A DNA stretch of 10,235 bases. Source: Acidimicrobiaceae bacterium. Its GTDB lineage: Bacteria; Actinomycetota; Acidimicrobiia; Acidimicrobiales; Microtrichaceae. How positions within the stretch are numbered: position 1 is the first letter of the stretch; every line of letters starts with the position of its first letter. The position numbers and the translations under genes were made by a program. Below, one piece after another: positions 5,774 to 10,235 of this stretch. The stretch is taken from NCBI GenBank assembly GCA_003514205.1, contig DORQ01000043.1, forward strand, positions 385 to 10,619, read 5' to 3'. Under the pieces are notes generated by a model. It was not told the DNA's origin and searched no databases. It worked only from the letters and a program-made list of their open reading frames with translations.

Positions 5774-6799
5774 GTGAGCGTCGTCGAAGTGAGCAACCTA
5801 ACTGTCCGATTCGGTTCAACGACAGCCGTAAACGGAGCCAGTTTCGAGGCCAACGCAGGGGAAATCACGGTCTTGCTGGGACCCAACGGTGCAGGAAAGA
5901 CCACCACACTGGAGTGCCTGGAGGGGTATCAAACCCCAACGGCGGGTTCCGTTCGTGTCTGTGGACTCGATCCCTGCCGCGACCGATCAGCATTGAACGA
6001 ACGCGTGGGCATCATGCTCCAGGCAGGTGGCGTGTACACGACGATCCGTCCGCTTGAGGCCTTGGAACTCTTTGCTGCCTACTATCGCCACCCACGTCCT
6101 CCAGAGGAACTTCTCAGCTTCGTCGGCCTAGCGCATCGGGCATCGGTCCCATGGCGAAATCTCAGCGGTGGAGAACAGCAACGGCTCTCACTCGCGCTCA
6201 GCCTTGTTGGCAGGCCAGATGTTGTTTTCTTGGACGAACCAAGCGCCGGAGTTGACCTCACGGGAAAGGAACTCATCCGAGGGTTGATTGGTCGGCTCCG
6301 CGCCGAGGGGGTCACGGTGCTATTCACCACTCACGACCTTGCAGATCTCGATCAGCTCGCTGACCGAATCATCATTCTCGATGAGGGCATCATCGTCGCC
6401 GATGGCTCACCCGACGAGTTGTTGTCGAGCGCGAGTTCAGATTCCTTCAGATTCCGCGCACAAGAAGGCCTTCCACTGGCAGCGTTGTCTGAGGCTCTCG
6501 GCGTAGAGGTTGTCGAAGCGAGTCCAGGCCACTATCTCGTCGGATCCCCTCCGAGCCCAGGGTTGGTTGCCCGACTCACGAGTTGGCTGGCTCAACACGA
6601 GATTCTGGTCGGCGAGATACAGGCAGGCCGTCAACGGTTGGAGTCAGTGTTCGCGTTACTGACAAGCCACGCTGAGAGCCCCGAAGAATCAACCGCATCT
6701 CACAGCTCGCGCGGCACGGCCACTCGAGGGGCGAGCGAGCGGGCAAACAAGCGAGCCGCCGGTCGGCGGAGTCAAGGCCGAGGCCGAGGCCGAGGATGA
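5774..6799 (+). CDS. ABC transporter ATP-binding protein (ABC-2 exporter type)
   Basis: A 341-residue ATPase of the DrrA/CcmA-like exporter class. Walker A is GPNGAGKTT (36-44), the Q-loop Gln83 is in GIMLQAGG, the signature is LSGGEQQR (130-137), Walker B is VVFLDEP (150-156), the D-loop follows as SAGVD, and the H-loop His187 is in FTTHDLADLD. The ATPase domain ends near residue 225; a regulatory-looking C-terminal domain continues to about 300. The last 40 or so residues are a low-complexity Ser/Arg/Gly tail ending GRGRGRG, partly encoded by a hexamer repeat, and are unlike the family. The GTG at 5774 is the first start after an in-frame stop at 5762. It has no Shine-Dalgarno sequence, and a TAGCGT hexamer ends six bases before it, which would suit a leaderless mRNA. 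The stop overlaps the permease start (ATGA). It should energise the permease next to it; the cargo is unknown. Confidence 0.93.
   Translation: MSVVEVSNLTVRFGSTTAVNGASFEANAGEITVLLGPNGAGKTTTLECLEGYQTPTAGSVRVCGLDPCRDRSALNERVGIMLQAGGVYTTIRPLEALELFAAYYRHPRPPEELLSFVGLAHRASVPWRNLSGGEQQRLSLALSLVGRPDVVFLDEPSAGVDLTGKELIRGLIGRLRAEGVTVLFTTHDLADLDQLADRIIILDEGIIVADGSPDELLSSASSDSFRFRAQEGLPLAALSEALGVEVVEASPGHYLVGSPPSPGLVARLTSWLAQHEILVGEIQAGRQRLESVFALLTSHAESPEESTASHSSRGTATRGASERANKRAAGRRSQGRGRGRG
6776..6793 (+). repeat. Tandem hexamer GGCCGA x3
   Basis: Three perfect copies of GGCCGA at the 3' end of the ATPase gene, directly before the permease ATG at 6796. They encode the Arg-Gly tail, and the last copy with the following GG supplies GAGG immediately before the permease start. 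Loss or gain of a copy would keep the frame. Confidence 0.8.
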
Positions 6800-7593
6800 G
6801 CAATTCACTCCAAGAACACAACCACGACCGAGGCCCATCAACAGCCCCGGTCCAACCGAGGCCGAAACGCTGGCACCATGCCCTCCTCGCTCAGACCCGA
6901 GCCGAGTTACGAATGACGTTGCGCAACCCTGAGCAACTCCTGGTCAGTGTGTTCATTCCTCTCGGAATTCTGGTGTTCTTCTCAACAGTTCCGGTGTTTG
7001 AGACAGAGACGCGGCACGCAATCGACTCCGTAGCGCCTTCAGTGCTCGCACTCGCTGTGATGTCGAGCGCTCTCGTGAGTTTGGGGATTGGAACCGGATT
7101 TGAGCGCTACTATGGCGTTCTCAAAAGACTCGGCACAACGCCACTTGGAAGACCTCGCTGGATTCTCGCGAAACTTCTGACGGTAGTGGCAATCGAGTTT
7201 CTCCAGTGGCTGCTGATCATTCCCGCTGCATTGGCACTGGGTTGGAACCCAGCCTGGGGCTGGGGCACGGCCATCCTCGCCGCGCTGCTCGCTACGTTGG
7301 CGTTTGGGGGAATCGGACTACTACTCGCAGGGACCCTGCCCGGGATGTTGAACCTCGCTGTCTGTAACGCGCTGTATCTGGTGTTGATGCTTATCGGCGG
7401 CGTGATCATTCGATTGTCGGTGATGCCAGCCCCACTTGCCGCATTCGCTCGAGTTCTGCCCACAGCACCGCTCACGGAGATCATGCAGGGCGCCTTTCGC
7501 CCCGCCGATATCAGCCTGACCTCCTGGCTAGTCCTTGGGACGTGGGCCCTGCTCGCGCCGGTTGCAGCGGCAGTGACCTTTCGCTGGGAATAG
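6796..7593 (+). CDS. ABC-2 type transporter permease
   Basis: A 265-residue integral membrane protein with six predicted helices (roughly residues 48-67, 81-101, 126-149, 156-180, 186-207 and 240-262). The cytoplasmic loop FERYYGVLKRLGTTPLGRPR (102-121) is the hallmark of ABC-2 permeases, which export drugs, lipids, polysaccharides or heme-related compounds. The N-terminal 28 residues are polar with His, Pro and Arg. The ATG overlaps the ATPase stop by four bases (ATGA), so the pair is translationally coupled and forms a full exporter as a dimer with two ATPases. In several actinobacteria a related ATPase-permease pair lies beside heme A synthase and cytochrome oxidase assembly genes; here the oxidase operon lies just across the terminator. 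A role in cytochrome oxidase biogenesis is therefore an inference from neighbourhood, and drug or lipid export is equally possible. Confidence 0.92.
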   Translation: MSNSLQEHNHDRGPSTAPVQPRPKRWHHALLAQTRAELRMTLRNPEQLLVSVFIPLGILVFFSTVPVFETETRHAIDSVAPSVLALAVMSSALVSLGIGTGFERYYGVLKRLGTTPLGRPRWILAKLLTVVAIEFLQWLLIIPAALALGWNPAWGWGTAILAALLATLAFGGIGLLLAGTLPGMLNLAVCNALYLVLMLIGGVIIRLSVMPAPLAAFARVLPTAPLTEIMQGAFRPADISLTSWLVLGTWALLAPVAAAVTFRWE

Positions 7594-7609
7594 TGGCTGA
7601 GAACCAAGA

Positions 7610-7637
7610 ATGGGACCGCTCCGAAGATTGGTCCCAT
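7610..7637. terminator. Bidirectional transcription terminator between convergent genes
   Basis: A perfect 8-base inverted repeat, ATGGGACC (7610-7617) and GGTCCCAT (7630-7637), with a 12-base loop. It lies 17 bases after the permease stop and 31 bases past the end of the subunit IV gene on the other strand, exactly where both convergent transcripts should end. U-tracts are weak on both sides (TTCTTGG on the minus strand), as is common for actinobacterial terminators. Confidence 0.65.
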
Positions 7638-7667
7638 CCTTAGAAGTACTCCACGTCGAATCCGGCG

Positions 7668-8102
7668 CTATCCGTGCTTGACGACCGGCTTAATGATTGG
7701 CGGCGGCTCGGGCGAGGGCGGCGGTTGCGGCTTCGATCGAGGCGGATCGTTATACACCTCTTCCACGTTGCCGGAGTTATCGAAGAAAACCATGGAGCCG
7801 AGCGTGGCAATGTACACACCGACTGCGAGCACAAAGCCTGCCGCAAACACATTGCGAAGGATCTTTGCATCAAACTTGAGGTGCATGAAGTACAGCGCAA
7901 CTACTGCAAACTTGATCATCATCATGATGATCAAGAGCACAGCTGTCACCTTGCGCATGCTCTCTGGCCACCAGTAGGTCGTTACCTCAAGCGCAGTGAG
8001 CACTGCAAGGAACAGCCCCACCTTCCAGTAGGTCAGATCTGTGGGATGCCCATCATGTTCGTCATGGGAATCCGCTACTGCTGAGTGAGTAATTGAAGCC
8101 AT
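7668..8102 (-). CDS. Cytochrome c oxidase subunit IV-like protein (CyoD/COX4_pro type)
   Basis: A 144-residue membrane protein with three helices (about 25-46, 52-75 and 83-107). The second helix ends FAVVALYFMHLKFD, the most conserved segment of the bacterial CyoD/CtaF small subunit of heme-copper oxidases, which packs beside subunits I and III and aids assembly of the CuB site. It begins ten bases after subunit III with GAGGA close before the ATG, so it is the last gene of the oxidase operon seen here. The N-terminus is rich in His and Asp (HSAVADSHDEHDGHP). The C-terminus after helix 3 is an unusual proline-rich tail of about 37 residues (PPRSKPQPPPSPEPPP and on), which should face outside by the three-helix topology. 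Usual family length is about 100-110, so both tails are extra. The name ctaF or coxD would be a guess. Confidence 0.88.
   Translation of the reverse strand: MASITHSAVADSHDEHDGHPTDLTYWKVGLFLAVLTALEVTTYWWPESMRKVTAVLLIIMMMIKFAVVALYFMHLKFDAKILRNVFAAGFVLAVGVYIATLGSMVFFDNSGNVEEVYNDPPRSKPQPPPSPEPPPIIKPVVKHG
7911..7935. repeat. Perfect 25-base palindrome inside the subunit IV gene
   Basis: Arms CTTGATCATCAT (7911-7922) and ATGATGATCAAG (7924-7935) around a single central C. On the coding strand it is the run of Ile and Met codons (ATC ATC ATG ATG ATG ATC) in membrane helix 2, so it may be only a by-product of codon choice. Confidence 0.85.
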
Positions 8103-8112
8103 CAGTCCTCGA

Positions 8113-8778
8113 TCAGGGGATCAGGTACACGATAGTGAAGATGAGAATCCACACCACGTCCACGAAGTGCCAGTACAAACCGATTATTTCCACAACCTCT
8201 GCCCGGGCAACTGGCAGCTTCCCCTTGAGTGACAAGCCGATCAGCGAGACAAGCATCAGGATACCGATTGACACGTGAACGCCGTGGAACCCGGTCAGCG
8301 TATAGAAGGCCGAGCTGGCGACGTTGGTGGTGTAGCCCAGACCCTCACGGACGAAGGTTGTGAACTCGTAGACCTGGCCACCAACGAACAGAGAGCCGAG
8401 AACCGCAGTCGTGGCGAGCCACAAGCGCATCATCTTCGGGTCCCGCCGGTTGGCTGCGCTCACTGCAAACACCATCGTCAGCGAGGAGGCCAAGAGAATG
8501 AACGAGCTCACTGAGGTGAACGGGATATCGAACAATTCGGAAGGTCGGATTGGGCTGGATGCAATCTCTCGACCGCGCACCGAGGTCAGTGAACCCGGGC
8601 GGTTCTTGTAGAGCATGTAGGTGGAGATCAATCCACCAAACATCAGGCACTCAGAGCCAAGGAATACCCACATGCCGAGCTTCTCATTTGAGATCCCGGT
8701 AACAGTTGGGTGCGCCTCGTGGTGCTCCTCGCTGTGGCCCGTGTCGCCGTGGGCTACTGGCGTCAATGTATCGGTCAT
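8113..8778 (-). CDS. ctaE: Cytochrome c oxidase subunit III
   Basis: A 221-residue subunit III of an aa3-type heme-copper oxidase, in the five-helix form (about 36-57, 88-107, 118-138, 155-182 and 198-220) that lacks the first two helices of the mitochondrial-type protein. Signature segments are MWVFLGSECLMFGGL, with the conserved membrane Glu43, FYTLTGFHGVHVSIG (158-172) and EIIGLYWHFVDVVWI (197-211). It stabilises subunit I and supports proton uptake during oxygen reduction in the cytoplasmic membrane. The ATG overlaps the stop of subunit I (ATGA), and GGAGAG stands five bases before it. The N-terminal 25 residues are rich in His and Glu (HGDTGHSEEHHEAHP), an extra soluble tail expected on the cytoplasmic side. 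The symbol follows the ctaCDEF scheme of Gram-positive bacteria. Confidence 0.95.
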   Translation of the reverse strand: MTDTLTPVAHGDTGHSEEHHEAHPTVTGISNEKLGMWVFLGSECLMFGGLISTYMLYKNRPGSLTSVRGREIASSPIRPSELFDIPFTSVSSFILLASSLTMVFAVSAANRRDPKMMRLWLATTAVLGSLFVGGQVYEFTTFVREGLGYTTNVASSAFYTLTGFHGVHVSIGILMLVSLIGLSLKGKLPVARAEVVEIIGLYWHFVDVVWILIFTIVYLIP

Positions 8779-10235
8779 GATGTCTCTCCAGCAGTTTCTG
8801 GTGCTGTCTCGCCAACATCGGCCACATCAGCAGCTGATCCATCGCCCGCTGTAAGCGCGGGAGACGAGGCGACGCTCGCCAATTCGGACGGCGTCTCCGG
8901 GGAGCCAAGGGCCGCATGGCCATCATCGGAATGATGATCGTGAGGCGCCTCAGGATCAGTAGATGGCTCAAGAGCCCAGCCCACGAAGCCGAGAATCGTG
9001 ATCAATCCACCGAGCGCCGCCCACCAATAGTCGAAAATCAACCCGTAGCCGACGAATGGAAGCCCTGCAGAAAGCACGATTGGCCAATAAGAGGGAGAGG
9101 GCAGGTGAATGCCTGTAGCTCCAGGCTTCTCGATGATGTCCTCTGCCTCGGCAATACGAACAAGTCGGCCATCCTCGCCGTGACCATACTTGCGATGCCA
9201 GAACTCATCGAGCTCCGTCACTACAGGGATCTCAGCAAAGTTGTACTCAGGAGTCGGGCACGGGATCATCCACTCAAGACTCCGCGCATCCCATGGGTCA
9301 CCGGAGATTTCGACGGGGTTCTTCTTGAACGAGCGGTACGAAACCACCACGTTGTAGAAGAAGATGAGCAGGCCGATCGCAATGATGAATGCGCCAACGC
9401 TCGCCACCATGTTCCAGAAGTTGAAACCCTGGTTTGCAGAGTAGGTGAAGTAGCGGCGGCTCATTCCCTGCATTCCAAGAATGTGCATGGGACCGAATGT
9501 CAGGTTGAAGCCGATCAGGGTGACCCAGAAGTGCCACTTGCCGATCTTCTCATCAAGAAAGTGTCCGAAGATCTTTGGCCACCAGAAATAGAAGCCGCCA
9601 AACAGTCCGAGCAACGCACCGCCGAAGAGCACGTAGTGGAAGTGAGCGATGATGTAGTAGGTGTCAGTCTGCTGAGTATCGGCCGGTGCAAAGGCATGGG
9701 TAACGCCCGACAGACCGCCAATGGTAAACATCGACACAAGACCGAGGGAGAACAGCATCGCGCAGGTGTAGCGAATTCGTCCTCCGTAGAGAGTCGCCAA
9801 CCAGTTGAGGATCTTCACTCCAGTTGGGACTGCGATGAACATCGTCGCCATGGAGAAGGCCGTGACTGACATTGGCCCCATTCCTGAGGCAAACATGTGG
9901 TGAGCCCATACGCCCCAGCCCATGAATCCAATCGCGATTCCCGAGAACACCATGAAGGGGTACCCGAAGATGGGCTTGCGACTGAAGACAGGAATGATCT
10001 CGCTGACGATGCCGAAGGCGGGAAGAATCATGATGTACACCTCTGGGTGCCCAAAGATCCAGAACAGGTGCTGCCACAACATCGGATCACCGCCGTTGGC
10101 GGCGTTAAAGAAATTGGATCCGAAGAGGCGGTCAAACATCAACAAGAACAGCGCCACAGTGATCACTGGCAGCGCGAAGCACAGCAGGAACTGCACAACG
10201 AGGTTCATCCACGTGAACACTGGGAGCTTGAACCA
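8775..10235 (-). CDS. ctaD: Cytochrome c oxidase subunit I, 5' end outside window
   Basis: The last 486 residues of the catalytic subunit of an aa3-type oxidase; the frame stays open to the right edge (WFKLPVFTWMN), so the GTG at 10220 is an internal Val. Visible catalytic residues: GHPEVY (about 10034-10051) with the CuB His cross-linked to Tyr and the D-channel Glu, His-His in WAHHMFASGM (CuB ligands), Lys in VPTGVKILNW (K-channel), and AHFHYVLFGG with the ligands of hemes a3 and a. These place it in the A1 branch of heme-copper oxidases. The first helices, with one heme a ligand, lie outside. After the core, a polar linker (about 90 residues) leads to two further helices (HLPSPSYWPIVLSAGLPF and AALGGLITILGFVGWALEP), then a soluble tail of 65 residues that starts with His/Asp (PHDHHSDDGH) and becomes Ala/Ser/Thr/Glu-rich. 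It is followed by subunits III and IV in one operon. Confidence 0.96.
   Translation of the reverse strand, partial: WFKLPVFTWMNLVVQFLLCFALPVITVALFLLMFDRLFGSNFFNAANGGDPMLWQHLFWIFGHPEVYIMILPAFGIVSEIIPVFSRKPIFGYPFMVFSGIAIGFMGWGVWAHHMFASGMGPMSVTAFSMATMFIAVPTGVKILNWLATLYGGRIRYTCAMLFSLGLVSMFTIGGLSGVTHAFAPADTQQTDTYYIIAHFHYVLFGGALLGLFGGFYFWWPKIFGHFLDEKIGKWHFWVTLIGFNLTFGPMHILGMQGMSRRYFTYSANQGFNFWNMVASVGAFIIAIGLLIFFYNVVVSYRSFKKNPVEISGDPWDARSLEWMIPCPTPEYNFAEIPVVTELDEFWHRKYGHGEDGRLVRIAEAEDIIEKPGATGIHLPSPSYWPIVLSAGLPFVGYGLIFDYWWAALGGLITILGFVGWALEPSTDPEAPHDHHSDDGHAALGSPETPSELASVASSPALTAGDGSAADVADVGETAPETAGETS

Noticed and set aside
6436..6455. Tandem 10-mer TTCAGATTCC x2 in the ABC ATPase gene
   Set aside because: Only two copies inside a normal coding stretch after the ATPase domain; a local duplication without further structure.
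8916..9869. Long plus-strand open frame of 317 codons opposite subunit I
   Set aside because: It is the antisense shadow of the conserved oxidase gene, and its translation is charged and unlike any family I know.

Overview
The window looks like a piece of chromosome from a moderately GC-rich actinobacterium, probably a member of Acidimicrobiia. That placement is inference, resting on the style of the seryl-tRNA synthetase C-terminal motifs, the APC permease family, the frequent GTG starts and the base composition; no marker RNA gene is present. The genes are mostly housekeeping. I see no mobile element, CRISPR array, rRNA or tRNA. There are ten protein genes, one of them cut by the right edge.

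Left part (1-2000, minus strand): a two-gene unit of a 12-helix APC-type amino acid permease followed one base later by a small universal stress protein. A spacer of about 320 bases (1980-2300) with two short dyads and a possible promoter separates it from the plus-strand gene at 2301-3026. That gene reads as a carbonic anhydrase of the LCIB type (the algal limiting-CO2-inducible protein B/C family). It is the most unusual gene in the window.

Middle (3040-5697): pdxH (pyridoxamine 5'-phosphate oxidase) and serS (seryl-tRNA synthetase) form an overlapping minus-strand pair, serS first. Divergent from serS is a HAD-family phosphatase related to phosphoglycolate phosphatases and 5'-nucleotidases. 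The carbonic anhydrase and pdxH converge with only 13 bases between their stop codons.

Right part (5774-10235): a plus-strand ABC exporter (ATPase plus ABC-2 permease, overlapping by ATGA) runs up to a strong inverted repeat at 7610-7637, which probably terminates transcription from both sides. Facing it on the minus strand is an aa3-type cytochrome c oxidase operon in the order subunit I (5' end outside the window), subunit III, subunit IV-like. In related actinobacteria similar ABC pairs sit near heme A/cytochrome oxidase genes, so the exporter may serve oxidase biogenesis or heme handling; this is inference. The oxidase subunits carry His-rich acidic tails, and the subunit IV-like protein ends in a proline-rich tail.

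The best lead is the LCIB-type carbonic anhydrase in a non-photosynthetic-looking context. I found no convincing wholly new multi-gene system.
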